Below are positions 1 through 10,970 of a stretch of DNA of 64,000 bases, one piece after another (the stretch's first letter is position 1; the number at the start of each line of letters is the position of its first letter). A program made the position numbers and the translations under genes. Source of the stretch: an uncultured Oscillospiraceae bacterium (GTDB taxonomy: Bacteria > Bacillota > Clostridia > Oscillospirales > Ruminococcaceae); the NCBI GenBank assembly GCA_900539695.1, contig UQDG01000008.1:1-64000 (forward strand), given 5' to 3'. Under the pieces are notes generated by a model that ran no database searches, was not told where the DNA came from, and worked only from the letters and a program-made list of their open reading frames with translations.

Positions 1-2958
1 GGAAGGAACGCCCAGGGGGTTCAGCACGATGTCCAGCGGGGTGCCGTCGGGCAGGAAGGGCATGTCCTCCTGCGGCAGGATGCGGGAAACGACACCCTTG
101 TTGCCATGACGGCCAGCCATCTTATCGCCAACGCTGATCTTACGCTTCTGGGCGATGTAGCAGCGCACGCACATACGCACGCCGGGCTGCAGCTCGTCGC
201 TGTTCTCGGGGGTAAAGACCTTAACGTCGACCACGATACCGTAAGCACCGTGGGGCACGCGCAGAGAAGTATCGCGGACTTCGCGGGCCTTCTCACCGAA
301 GATGGCGCGCAGCAGGCGCTCCTCGGCGGTCAGCTCGGTCTCGCCCTTCGGGGTGACCTTGCCGACCAGGATGTCGCCGGTCTTGACCTCGGCACCGATG
401 CGGATGATGCCGCGGTCGTCCAGGTCTTTCAGGGCGTCGTCGCCGACGTTGGGGATGTCACGAGTGATCTCCTCGGGTCCCAGCTTGGTGTCGCGGGCTT
501 CGGTCTCGTACTCCTCGATGTGGATGGAGGTGTAGACGTCCTCGCGGACCAGCTTCTCGTTCAGCAGAACGGCGTCCTCGTAGTTGTAGCCTTCCCAGGT
601 CATGAAACCGATCAGGGCGTTCTTGCCCAGGCTGATCTCGCCGTTTTTGGTGGCGGGACCGTCAGCCAGCACGTCGCCTGCCTTGACGACATCGCCAACA
701 TTGACGATGGGGCGCTGGTTGTTGCAGTTGCCCTGGTTGGAGCGCATGAACTTGATCAGCTCATAGGTGTCGGCAGAACCGTCCGGGCAGCGCACGACGA
801 TCTTCTCGGCGTCGACAAACTCAACGGTGCCTTCGCGGGCAGCCAGGATGCAGACGCCGGAGTCGGTAGCAGCCTTGTACTCCATACCGGTAGCAACGAT
901 GGGCTGCTGGGTGACCATTAGAGGCACGGCCTGACGCTGCATGTTAGAGCCCATCAGGGCACGGTTACAGTCGTCGTTCTCCAGGAACGGGATGCAGGCC
1001 GTAGCGACGGAAACCATCATACGGGGAGAAACGTCCATGAAGTCGACCTGAGAAGCATCGAACTCCTGGATGTCGTTGCGGTGACGGCCGGAAACGCGGG
1101 GACGGACGAAGTGGTTGTTCTCGTCCAGCGGCTCGTTGGCCTGGGCAACGATATATTCGTCCTCGACGTCGGCGGTCATGTAGACGACCTCGTCGGTGAC
1201 GGTTCCGGTAGCCTTATCGACCTTGCGGTACGGGGCCTCGACAAAGCCGTACTTGTTGATCTTGGCGTAGGTAGCCAGGTAGGAGATCAGACCGATGTTG
1301 GGACCTTCAGGGGTCTCGATCGGGCACAGACGGCCGTAGTGGGTGTAATGAACGTCACGGACCTCGAAACCTGCGCGGTCACGGGACAGACCACCGGGGC
1401 CCAAGGCAGACAGACGACGCTTGTGGGTCAGCTCGGCCAGGGGGTTGTTCTGGTCCATGAACTGAGACAGCGGGCTGGAGCCGATGAACTCTTTGATAGC
1501 GGCCACGACGGGGCGGATGTTGACCAGGCTCTGCGGGGTGATCTCGCCGTTCTCCTGGTTCTGCAGGGTCATACGCTCACGGATGACGCGCTCCATGCGG
1601 GAGAAGCCGATGCGGAACTGGTTCTGCAGCAGCTCGCCGACGCTGCGGACACGACGGTTGCCCAGGTGGTCGATCTCGTCGGTCACGCCGATACCGTGGT
1701 CAAGGCCCAGCAGGTAGTTGATGGAAGCGAAGATGTCATCGACGGTGACGGTGCGGCTGATCAGAACATCGTGATTCTGGCGCAGCAGCTCTTTCTGCTC
1801 CTCGGGGTCAGAGGTGGCCTCAAGGATCTTGCGAATCTCGGCGAAGTTGGCGCGCTCGTTGATGCCGGCCTCAGCATCGACATCGAAGCTGAAGAAGGGC
1901 TGGGCGTCCACGCAGCCGTTGGAGATGACGATGACGGGGTAAGCCTCCTGGCCCTTCTTCTCCACCAGAACGGTGACGCGGGTAACACCGGCGGCATCGA
2001 TCTCGTTGGCCTTGGCCAGGTTGATCTTCTCGCCCTTGGCGGCCAGCAGTTCGCCGGTCAGGGGAGCGATGATGTCCTCGGCGGCCTTGTAACCGGCAAT
2101 GCGGCGGGCCAGCGCGAGCTTGTTGTTCATCTTATAACGGCCGAAACGAGCCAGGTCGTAGCGGCGCGGGTCGAAGAACAGGGCGTCCAGGTGGGAGCGG
2201 GAGCTCTCGACCGTCGGGGGCTCGCCGGGGCGCAGCTTGCGGTAGACTTCCAGCAGGCCTTCCTCGGTGTTATGGGTGATGTCCTTTTCGAGAGAAGCGT
2301 TGATCTTCGGTTCGGAATCGCCGAAGAACTGCTTGATCTGCTCATCGGTGGACAGGCCCAGGGCACGGATCAGGGTCGTGACAGGCAGCTTGCGGTTCTT
2401 ATCGATGCGGACATAGAAAACGTCCTGGGAGTCGGTCTCGTACTCCAGCCAGGCACCGCGGTTGGGGTTCATGGTGGCGGTGAACAGGTCCTTGCCGGTA
2501 CGGTCCTTGCTGGAGCCGTAGAACACGCCGGGAGAACGAACCAACTGGGAAACGATTGCACGCTCGGCACCATTGGAGATAAAGGTGCCGGAATCGGTCA
2601 TGAGCGGGAAGTCGCCCATGAAGATCTCCTGCTCCTTGACCTCGCCGGTCTGCTTATTGAACAGACGGGCAGTGACGTACAGGGGCGCTGCATACGTAGC
2701 GTCCCGTTCCTTACATTCTTTAATGGTATACTTGGGGGTTTTGTCCAGGCGGTAGTCCACAAACTCCAGCACGAGATTGCCGGTATAGTCCTCGATAGCG
2801 GCAATATCGTGGAAGACTTCGTGCAGACCTTCCTCCAGGAACCAGTTGTAAGAGTTTTTCTGGATCTCGATCAGATTGGGCATGCCAATCACTTCGTTGA
2901 TGCGGGAAAAGCTCATGCGGGTCGTTCTGCCGTTTTGTACGGGCTTGACCTTTACCAT
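1..2958 (-). CDS. rpoB: DNA-directed RNA polymerase subunit beta (partial, C-terminal part off the left edge)
   Basis: This is the beta subunit of RNA polymerase, which forms the catalytic pincer and the rifampicin pocket. The start is ATG at 2958 ([20 protein letters not shown]), and 986 codons run uninterrupted to the window edge, so the C-terminal part of the usual ~1200-residue protein is missing. Around residue 500 the rifampicin region reads [20 protein letters not shown], with the sensitive-type D, H, R and S residues. The last visible block is the conserved [11 protein letters not shown]. The gene has its own consensus promoter and a leader of about 160 nt. The next upstream gene is a transporter, not rplL as in the common rplJL-rpoBC order. 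Confidence 0.97.
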   Translation of the reverse strand, partial: MVKVKPVQNGRTTRMSFSRINEVIGMPNLIEIQKNSYNWFLEEGLHEVFHDIAAIEDYTGNLVLEFVDYRLDKTPKYTIKECKERDATYAAPLYVTARLFNKQTGEVKEQEIFMGDFPLMTDSGTFISNGAERAIVSQLVRSPGVFYGSSKDRTGKDLFTATMNPNRGAWLEYETDSQDVFYVRIDKNRKLPVTTLIRALGLSTDEQIKQFFGDSEPKINASLEKDITHNTEEGLLEVYRKLRPGEPPTVESSRSHLDALFFDPRRYDLARFGRYKMNNKLALARRIAGYKAAEDIIAPLTGELLAAKGEKINLAKANEIDAAGVTRVTVLVEKKGQEAYPVIVISNGCVDAQPFFSFDVDAEAGINERANFAEIRKILEATSDPEEQKELLRQNHDVLISRTVTVDDIFASINYLLGLDHGIGVTDEIDHLGNRRVRSVGELLQNQFRIGFSRMERVIRERMTLQNQENGEITPQSLVNIRPVVAAIKEFIGSSPLSQFMDQNNPLAELTHKRRLSALGPGGLSRDRAGFEVRDVHYTHYGRLCPIETPEGPNIGLISYLATYAKINKYGFVEAPYRKVDKATGTVTDEVVYMTADVEDEYIVAQANEPLDENNHFVRPRVSGRHRNDIQEFDASQVDFMDVSPRMMVSVATACIPFLENDDCNRALMGSNMQRQAVPLMVTQQPIVATGMEYKAATDSGVCILAAREGTVEFVDAEKIVVRCPDGSADTYELIKFMRSNQGNCNNQRPIVNVGDVVKAGDVLADGPATKNGEISLGKNALIGFMTWEGYNYEDAVLLNEKLVREDVYTSIHIEEYETEARDTKLGPEEITRDIPNVGDDALKDLDDRGIIRIGAEVKTGDILVGKVTPKGETELTAEERLLRAIFGEKAREVRDTSLRVPHGAYGIVVDVKVFTPENSDELQPGVRMCVRCYIAQKRKISVGDKMAGRHGNKGVVSRILPQEDMPFLPDGTPLDIVLNPLGVPS

Positions 2959-3124
2959 AAAACGCGACCACTCCTATTCCGTAGATTGACAAAGTCGGTA
3001 AAAGCCGACCTAAAGGAGCTGTGCGAAAGCGATGTATATTCGTCGTTTTTCACAAACTTTTGAATTTTGCCGTTTTCGCAAAATCCCTTTAGGGCGCTCT
3101 ATTCCATTTTTGTGATACTGTTTC

Positions 3125-3153
3125 AGTATACATGGTAAAAGGCTTGCTGTCAA
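3125..3153 (-). promoter_or_regulatory. rpoB promoter
   Basis: On the minus strand TTGACA is followed after exactly 17 nt by TATACT, a near-perfect housekeeping promoter facing rpoB. It implies an untranslated leader of about 160 nt. The leader contains a small hairpin GTCGG-N6-CCGAC and two complementary segments, CCTAAAGG and CCTTTAGG. Confidence 0.85.
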
Positions 3154-3255
3154 GGCTTTTTCGGCTTTTTTGCGAAGTTTTTCTTGGCCGTCGAACGCCC
3201 GGGCGAGTGTAACAAAATTTCGGCATATTGACGATTTTGCACTGTTTTGCAGGGG

Positions 3256-3283
3256 TTGACAAATTCGTAACGGGTGCTATATT
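3256..3283 (+). promoter_or_regulatory. Orphan promoter pointing away from rpoB
   Basis: TTGACA, a 16-nt spacer and TATATT lie on the plus strand. No plus-strand gene follows: the transcript would cross a hairpin at 3327-3353 and then run antisense into the transporter gene. It could drive a short RNA or be a chance match. Confidence 0.4.
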
Positions 3284-3354
3284 CCCCGCTTTTGGGCAGT
3301 TTTCACAAGGATGTGGACACCTTTTTGCGCAGGATTGCTCTTGACAATCGCGCT

Positions 3355-3389
3355 CTGAAAGAAAAGCGCCCCCTCAAAAGAGGAGGCGC
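3355..3389 (-). terminator. Terminator of the sodium-dependent transporter gene
   Basis: The inverted repeat 3366-3389 (GCGCC-TCCTC stem, TTTT loop) is followed on the minus strand by CTTTTCTTTC. It lies 44 nt beyond the transporter stop codon. Confidence 0.8.
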
Positions 3390-3432
3390 AAGATGTTGTG
3401 TTGGATAGAACACGGGGAGCCTGTCCCCTGTT

Positions 3433-4812
3433 TTACATAGCAATGATCCCAAACGCATTGGCCACGGAACTGGCCAGAATGATCGCCGCGAACACCGGGC
3501 AGAGCCAGCGGATCATAAAGTTGAAGACCTTCTTCCGGCGGAAGCTTCCGCCCTCGAGGGTGACCTCGTGTTCGATGCGCTCAACGCCTACCACGCGGGA
3601 CACCAGCAGGCAGGTGGCGATGGCCGCGATCGGCATCATCACCGAGTTGGTAAGGAAGTCGAAGAAATCGAGGAACTGCATGCCCAGCACTGTCACCCCA
3701 GCCAGCGGGCCGTAGCCCAGGCTGGACAGCGTGCCCAGCCCTACCATGATAACACCCACCAGCACTGTGGCCTTGCGGCGGCTCCAGCCCAGCTCATCCT
3801 GGAAGGTGGAGACCGCGCTTTCGGTCAGCGCGATGGAGCTGGTAACCGCTGCAAACAGCACCAGCACAAAGAACAGCACGCCCACTGCCCTGCCCAGGTC
3901 CATGCTGGCAAAAACTTTGGGGAGCGTAATGAACATCAACGCGGGCCCCGCCCGCAGGGTGTCCGGATTGCCATCGGAGAAGGCAAACACTGCCGGAATG
4001 ATCATCAGGCCCGCCATGACGGCGATGATCGTGTCGAACACCTCGACGTTCTGGGTCGCGTCCTCGATGGAGACGCGCTTTTTCATATAGGAACCGAAAG
4101 TGACCAGGATGCCCATGGCGATGGACAGTGAGTAGAACATCTGCCCCATCGCCGTGACCACCGTCATCCAACTGAAGTTGGCGGGGTTCGGCACCAGGAA
4201 ATACTTGACGCCCGCCAGCGCTCCCGGCCGCGTGACCGAGTAGGCAGTGATAATGACCGACAGCACCACCAGCACCGGCATCATTACTTTGGAGACACGC
4301 TCGACGCCGTTGCGCACACCCGCAAAGATGATGCCCAGCGTGAACAGCGCAAAGGCCAGGAAGCAGATCTCTGTTACAGCACCGTTGGAAATGAAATCTG
4401 AGAAGAAGCCGTCCGCCGCCAGCGCCTGGCTTTGGCCGGCGAGATACCCCACCAGATACCGAATGACCCAGCCGCCGATGACCGAGTAATACGGTACGAT
4501 CAGCACCGGGATGATGGCGTTGATCCAGCCGCCGAAGCCTAAGAACCCGCCGTGCTTGCCAGGCTTGGCAAAGCTGGCGTAAGCGCCCACCGGGCTTTTG
4601 CCGGTCATGCGGCCCAGAGCCGTTTCGGCCATGATCATCGTGTAGCCAAAGGTAAGCGCCAGCACGATATAAATCAAAAGGAAGATTCCGCCGCCATATT
4701 TGGCCGCCAGGTACGGGAACCGCCAGATATTGCCCAGTCCCACCGACGCCCCGGCTGCCGAGAGCACAAAGCCCAGCCTGCCGGAAAAGCTGCTTCTTTT
4801 TTCGTTTTCCAT
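3433..4812 (-). CDS. Sodium-dependent transporter, neurotransmitter:sodium symporter family
   Basis: This is a 459-residue integral membrane protein of the NSS/SNF family, which couples sodium entry to uptake of amino acids or related amines. The family signature lies near the N-terminus (SAAGASVGLGNIWRFPYLAA, about residues 18-37), containing the unwound TM1 sodium and substrate site. The rest alternates hydrophobic segments consistent with 11-12 membrane helices. The start MENEKRSSFSG leaves a short cytoplasmic tail as in bacterial LeuT-like members. It is flanked by a terminator on the 3' side and by the divergent MerR/TipAS gene on the 5' side. Substrate cannot be read from the sequence. 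Confidence 0.92.
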   Translation of the reverse strand: MENEKRSSFSGRLGFVLSAAGASVGLGNIWRFPYLAAKYGGGIFLLIYIVLALTFGYTMIMAETALGRMTGKSPVGAYASFAKPGKHGGFLGFGGWINAIIPVLIVPYYSVIGGWVIRYLVGYLAGQSQALAADGFFSDFISNGAVTEICFLAFALFTLGIIFAGVRNGVERVSKVMMPVLVVLSVIITAYSVTRPGALAGVKYFLVPNPANFSWMTVVTAMGQMFYSLSIAMGILVTFGSYMKKRVSIEDATQNVEVFDTIIAVMAGLMIIPAVFAFSDGNPDTLRAGPALMFITLPKVFASMDLGRAVGVLFFVLVLFAAVTSSIALTESAVSTFQDELGWSRRKATVLVGVIMVGLGTLSSLGYGPLAGVTVLGMQFLDFFDFLTNSVMMPIAAIATCLLVSRVVGVERIEHEVTLEGGSFRRKKVFNFMIRWLCPVFAAIILASSVANAFGIIAM

Positions 4813-4919
4813 TTTTCCTACGTCCCTCCAGGTTGTTTCTCAAACGACTACAAGTGTAGCATAAATGAGATAAAACTTCAAGATGAATTTTTTTCACGTA
4901 CCTTCCCCTATTTTCCGTC

Positions 4920-4955
4920 TTGACCCTTACGCTGCGTCATAGTGTATGCTATACT
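4920..4955 (+). promoter_or_regulatory. MerR-type promoter with 19-bp spacer and dyad
   Basis: TTGACC and TATGCT are separated by 19 nt, the stretched spacing typical of MerR-activated promoters. The spacer contains an imperfect dyad centred on CTTACGC-T-GCGT. An alternative -10 (TATACT, 4950-4955) overlaps. It lies directly upstream of the regulator gene, so autoregulation is the simplest reading. Confidence 0.65.
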
Positions 4956-4984
4956 TACCGCAAGGGAAAGTGAGGTGTCCCCCC

Positions 4985-5719
4985 ATGATGACCGTAAACG
5001 AAGTCAGCCGCCTGACCGGCGTGAGTATACGCGCGCTGCACTATTACGACCAGATCGGCCTGCTGCCCGCCACCGGGCATACCGACAGCGGCTACCGCCT
5101 GTATGACGATACAGCGCTGGAACATTTGCAGCAAATCCTGTTGTTCCGGGAATTGGAATTTTCGCTGAAAGACATTCAGCGGATCCTGTCTAATTCCGCC
5201 TTCGACCGAGAAAAGGCGCTGGAGCAGCAGATCGAACTGCTGAAGCTGAAGCGACAGCATATCGAGGATCTCATCGCCCTTGCTGAAAAGACACAAACCA
5301 CAGGAGGAACCATTATGGATTTTACCGCATTTGATACACAGAAGATCAAGGACTACGCCGCCCAGGCCAAGCAGCAGTGGGGCGCCACGCCGGAGTACAA
5401 AGAGTTTGAGCAAAAGACCGCCCTCAAGACGGAAAAAGAGGTTTCCGCTATGGGCGGCCAGCTGATGGAAATCATTGCAGCTTTCGGTAAGATGCAAAGC
5501 ATGGATCCTGCCGCCCCCGCCGTGCAGACCCAGGTGAAGAAGCTGCAAGATTTTATCAGCGAGCATTACTACACCTGCTCCAAAACCATTTTGGGCCAGC
5601 TCGGCCAGCTGTACACCGCAGGCGGTGCGTTTACCCAAAACATCAACGCCGCAGGTGGCCCCGGTACCGCCGAGTTTGCCAGCAAGGCGATCGAGGTGTA
5701 TTGCCGGACGGCAAAATAA
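4985..5719 (+). CDS. MerR family transcriptional regulator with C-terminal TipAS domain
   Basis: This 244-residue regulator has an N-terminal winged helix-turn-helix (MTVNEVSRLTGVSIRALHYY, residues 2-21) with the MerR hallmark RALHYYDQIGLL. A coiled-coil dimerisation helix follows around residues 70-105, then a TipAS-like antibiotic-recognition domain (about residues 110-244; HYYTCSK, LGQLYTAGGAF). TipA/Mta relatives bind drugs or peptides and twist a 19-bp-spaced promoter into activity, which matches the promoter just upstream. The start is the first of two adjacent ATGs, preceded by AGTGAGGTG; longer in-frame readings begin inside the promoter. A target gene other than itself is not evident; the neighbouring transporter is divergent. 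Confidence 0.92.
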   Translation: MMTVNEVSRLTGVSIRALHYYDQIGLLPATGHTDSGYRLYDDTALEHLQQILLFRELEFSLKDIQRILSNSAFDREKALEQQIELLKLKRQHIEDLIALAEKTQTTGGTIMDFTAFDTQKIKDYAAQAKQQWGATPEYKEFEQKTALKTEKEVSAMGGQLMEIIAAFGKMQSMDPAAPAVQTQVKKLQDFISEHYYTCSKTILGQLGQLYTAGGAFTQNINAAGGPGTAEFASKAIEVYCRTAK

Positions 5720-5786
5720 GGCTGTCCAAGTCACGCAATAGCAATATGCACAAGAATACGTTCGTTTTTTTGTGCGAGTTCGCCGA

Positions 5787-5815
5787 TTGACTTTTTTGGG
5801 GGGACATCGTAGAAT
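5787..5815 (+). promoter_or_regulatory. Promoter of the beta-glucoside operon
   Basis: TTGACT, a 17-nt spacer and TAGAAT lie about 30 nt upstream of the RAT sequence, so transcripts begin with the antitermination switch. Confidence 0.8.
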
Positions 5816-5842
5816 ATGAAAGAAAAATGAACATACGTTAAC

Positions 5843-5918
5843 GGATTGTTACTCTTCGGGAGGCATGACCATTGACAGATGCAGAAAATGCACCTGTATG
5901 GTCGTGTCTTATTTTTTT
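5843..5918 (+). promoter_or_regulatory. RAT antiterminator overlapping an intrinsic terminator (LicT target)
   Basis: Positions 5843-5870 match the ribonucleic antiterminator of LicT/BglG regulators (GGATTGTTACT, then GGCATGACC). Its 3' end is shared with the left arm of a terminator: 5862-5872 pairs with 5898-5908 over 11 bp with two G-U pairs and is followed by TTATTTTTTT. Binding of phosphorylation-controlled LicT to the RAT should prevent terminator folding and open licT and the downstream genes. Confidence 0.88.
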
Positions 5919-5959
5919 GCCCGCATGTTCATTTTACCCCGTATAAGGAAGGTGAGCCC

Positions 5960-6790
5960 ATGAAAGTCATCAAAAAGATCAACAATAACGTAGCGCTGTG
6001 CCTGGATGGCAACCAGCGTGAGCTCATCGCCTTTGGCAAGGGCATCGGCTTCAAGCCCATCCCATACGAGCTGACGGACCTCTCGGTCATTGAGCGCACC
6101 TACTACGGCATCAGCCCCGAATACCAGGGCCTGCTGAAAGAGATCCCCAAGGAGATCTTCGATGTCTCGGGTATGCTCGTTGATCTGGCCGCCAACAGTA
6201 TCGATGCCGATTTCAACCGCAACCTGGTCATCACCCTGGCGGACCACATCAACTTTGCCATCGACCGCTACAAGAAAAGCATCCACATCAAGCCGCCCTA
6301 CGTCGGCAACCTGGCTTACCTGCACGAAGCAGAGTACAAGGTTGCCACCCAGGCTGTGGCGTGCATCAACCAGCGCTTCGGTGTGCACCTGCCCAAAGAA
6401 GAAGCCGCCGCCATTGCGCTGCATCTCATCAACGCCGAGAACTCCGTGGCCCCGAAGGCCGATTTCCTCGACGCCAGCACGATGATCAGCGATGTCATCG
6501 GCCTGATCGAAAAGCGGGAGAACATCACCATTGACCGTTCTGGCTTCAACGCCAGCCGCTTTATCACCCACATGGAATACCTGCTGGCCCGCATCCGCAA
6601 CAACGAGACACTGGAAAACAACAACGACAAACTCTTCAACAATCTGAAACAGGAGTATAGAGAGACTTACCTGTGTGCGGAGGATGTCCGCACCTACCTG
6701 CAGCAAAAGACCGGCAAGAACCTGGGAAGTGAGGAAATGTCCTATCTCATGCTTCATATCGAACGGTTCTGCTCCCGCGAGCAGGCTTAA
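5960..6790 (+). CDS. licT: LicT/BglG family transcriptional antiterminator
   Basis: This 276-residue RNA-binding antiterminator has an N-terminal CAT domain (about residues 1-56, MKVIKKINNNVALCLDG) and two PTS regulation domains (about 65-170 and 175-276). The PRDs hold conserved histidines (LADHINFAIDR, VHLPKEEAAAIALHL, ITHMEYL, LMLHIERF) that are phosphorylated by HPr or by EIIB. The ATG at 5960 follows AAGGAAGGTGA; the in-frame upstream codons fall within the terminator leader. It is the first gene of the operon and lies behind its own RAT/terminator, so control should be autogenous and induced by beta-glucosides. Confidence 0.95.
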   Translation: MKVIKKINNNVALCLDGNQRELIAFGKGIGFKPIPYELTDLSVIERTYYGISPEYQGLLKEIPKEIFDVSGMLVDLAANSIDADFNRNLVITLADHINFAIDRYKKSIHIKPPYVGNLAYLHEAEYKVATQAVACINQRFGVHLPKEEAAAIALHLINAENSVAPKADFLDASTMISDVIGLIEKRENITIDRSGFNASRFITHMEYLLARIRNNETLENNNDKLFNNLKQEYRETYLCAEDVRTYLQQKTGKNLGSEEMSYLMLHIERFCSREQA

Positions 6791-6871
6791 CCTCGCATGT
6801 AATAAAGGGAAGCGCGCACCCTTTGTACAGATATACCAAACACACTGAAAATCAAGAAAGAGGAACCAATA

Positions 6872-8272
6872 ATGGCACAGAAATATCAGGAGCTTTCTGA
6901 CAAGATCGTTGGTCTTGTCGGCGGCAAAGCCAATGTCCAGTTCTTTACCCACTGCGTGACCCGCCTGCGTTTTAACGTGAAGGACGAGTCCGCCGTTAAA
7001 AAAGACGAAATCGAAAAACTGCCCGGTGTTCTCGGCTCCCAGTGGCAGAACGGCCAGTACCAGATCATCATCGGCCAGGCTGTCAACGATGCCTACCGCC
7101 TGATTTGCGAGAAGAACGGCTTCGCCGTGGAGAAATCCGTGGACGAGAAGCTGGACGATGAAAAGCCCGCCCAGAAGAAGGGTGTCAAGGCTGTCATCGA
7201 CAAAATCTTCGACGGCATCTCCGGCTCGCTGACCCCGCTTATCCCCGCTCTGATTGGCTGCGGCATGATCAAGGTCATCCTCATCCTGATGGACATGGCC
7301 GGCGTGCCCGCCGACAGCGGCACATACCAGCTGCTCACCTTTGCCGGTGACGCTGGCTTCTACTTCCTGCCCATCATGATCGGCGCATTCGCCGCCAAGA
7401 AGTTTGGTGCCAACCCCGCCTTGGGCATGGTCATCGGCGGCCTGCTGATCTACCCGTCCTTTGCCAGCGGCGTCAGCGACGGCACCGCCTTCAACTTCCT
7501 GGGCATCCCCGTGTACGGCGTGAGCTACTCCAGCACCATCTTCCCCATCATCCTGTGCTGCGCCGTCATGGCCCCCATCGAGAAGTTCTTTGCCAAGCAC
7601 TCCCCTGAGATCCTGCGTTCCGTGCTGGAGCCGCTGCTGACCATCATCGTCATGATCCCCCTGGCCTACTGCGTCCTCGGCCCCATCGGTTCTTTCCTGG
7701 GCACCTACCTGAGCACATTCGTCCTGTGGCTGTACAACACCCTGGGCTTCATCGGTGTGGCCGCCTTTGCCGCTGTGATGCCGTTCGTTATCATGACCGG
7801 TATGCACGGTGCCTTTGTTCCCTACCTGATGCAGATGCTGACCGTTGACCCCCTGTACGAGCCCATCTTCTTCCCCGCCCTGATCATCTCCAACATCGAT
7901 CAGGGCATTGCTGCACTGGCTGTCGCTCTCAAAACCAAGGACGCCAACCTGAAGTCCACCGGCTTCTCCACCGCTGTCACCGCTGTTGTGGCCGGTGTTA
8001 CCGAGCCTGCCATGTACGCCATCAACCTGAAGTACAAGACCCCCATGTACGGCGCCATGATCGGTTCTGCCATCGGCGGTTGCGTGGCAGGTCTGCTCAA
8101 GACCGCTATCTATGCCTTTGCGGGTGCTTCCTCTGTCATCGCCCTGCCGCTGTTCGTCAGCGCTGACAAGCCCAACAACCTGCTGTTCATGGTCATCTCC
8201 GTGCTGGTGGGCGCTGTGGCCACCTTCGCAGCCACCTGGGTCCTGTACAAGCCCGAAGCTGCCAACAAGTAA
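6872..8272 (+). CDS. PTS beta-glucoside transporter subunit IIBC
   Basis: This 466-residue membrane permease imports and phosphorylates beta-glucosides. The EIIB domain covers residues 1-85 with the phosphorylated Cys28 in FFTHCVTRLRF. A linker leads to a polytopic EIIC domain (about residues 105-460) with the glucose-family motifs MTGMHGAFVPYLMQ and GVTEPAMYAI. Unlike BglP-type enzymes of about 610 residues, it ends right after EIIC and has no fused EIIA domain, so EIIA must be supplied in trans. The gene sits 81 nt after licT and 24 nt before the phospho-glucosidase gene, in one operon. Confidence 0.95.
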   Translation: MAQKYQELSDKIVGLVGGKANVQFFTHCVTRLRFNVKDESAVKKDEIEKLPGVLGSQWQNGQYQIIIGQAVNDAYRLICEKNGFAVEKSVDEKLDDEKPAQKKGVKAVIDKIFDGISGSLTPLIPALIGCGMIKVILILMDMAGVPADSGTYQLLTFAGDAGFYFLPIMIGAFAAKKFGANPALGMVIGGLLIYPSFASGVSDGTAFNFLGIPVYGVSYSSTIFPIILCCAVMAPIEKFFAKHSPEILRSVLEPLLTIIVMIPLAYCVLGPIGSFLGTYLSTFVLWLYNTLGFIGVAAFAAVMPFVIMTGMHGAFVPYLMQMLTVDPLYEPIFFPALIISNIDQGIAALAVALKTKDANLKSTGFSTAVTAVVAGVTEPAMYAINLKYKTPMYGAMIGSAIGGCVAGLLKTAIYAFAGASSVIALPLFVSADKPNNLLFMVISVLVGAVATFAATWVLYKPEAANK

Positions 8273-9733
<1,461 letters not shown>

Positions 9734-9753
9734 GTTCCAAAACATCTACACAA

Positions 9754-9790
9754 AAGAGCCGCTCCCTTCCAATGGAAGGGAGCGGCTCTT
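9754..9790. terminator. Bidirectional terminator between bgl operon and rpoD
   Basis: This is a perfect 17-bp inverted repeat (AAGAGCCGCTCCCTTCC arms) with a 3-nt loop between two convergent genes. The T runs are short on both sides. Confidence 0.85.
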
Positions 9791-9809
9791 GCTATATTAT
9801 GCTGTCAAA

Positions 9810-10916
<1,107 letters not shown>

Positions 10917-10970
10917 AAGTACGTTCTCCTTTGGTTTTTTATATGAACACGGATGTTTGAGAGAAATTCT

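Noticed and set aside
1081..3063. A 660-codon plus-strand open frame opposite rpoB
   Set aside because: It is the mirror of conserved rpoB codons, has no ribosome-binding site and gives a Gly/Val/Asp-rich product with no motif.
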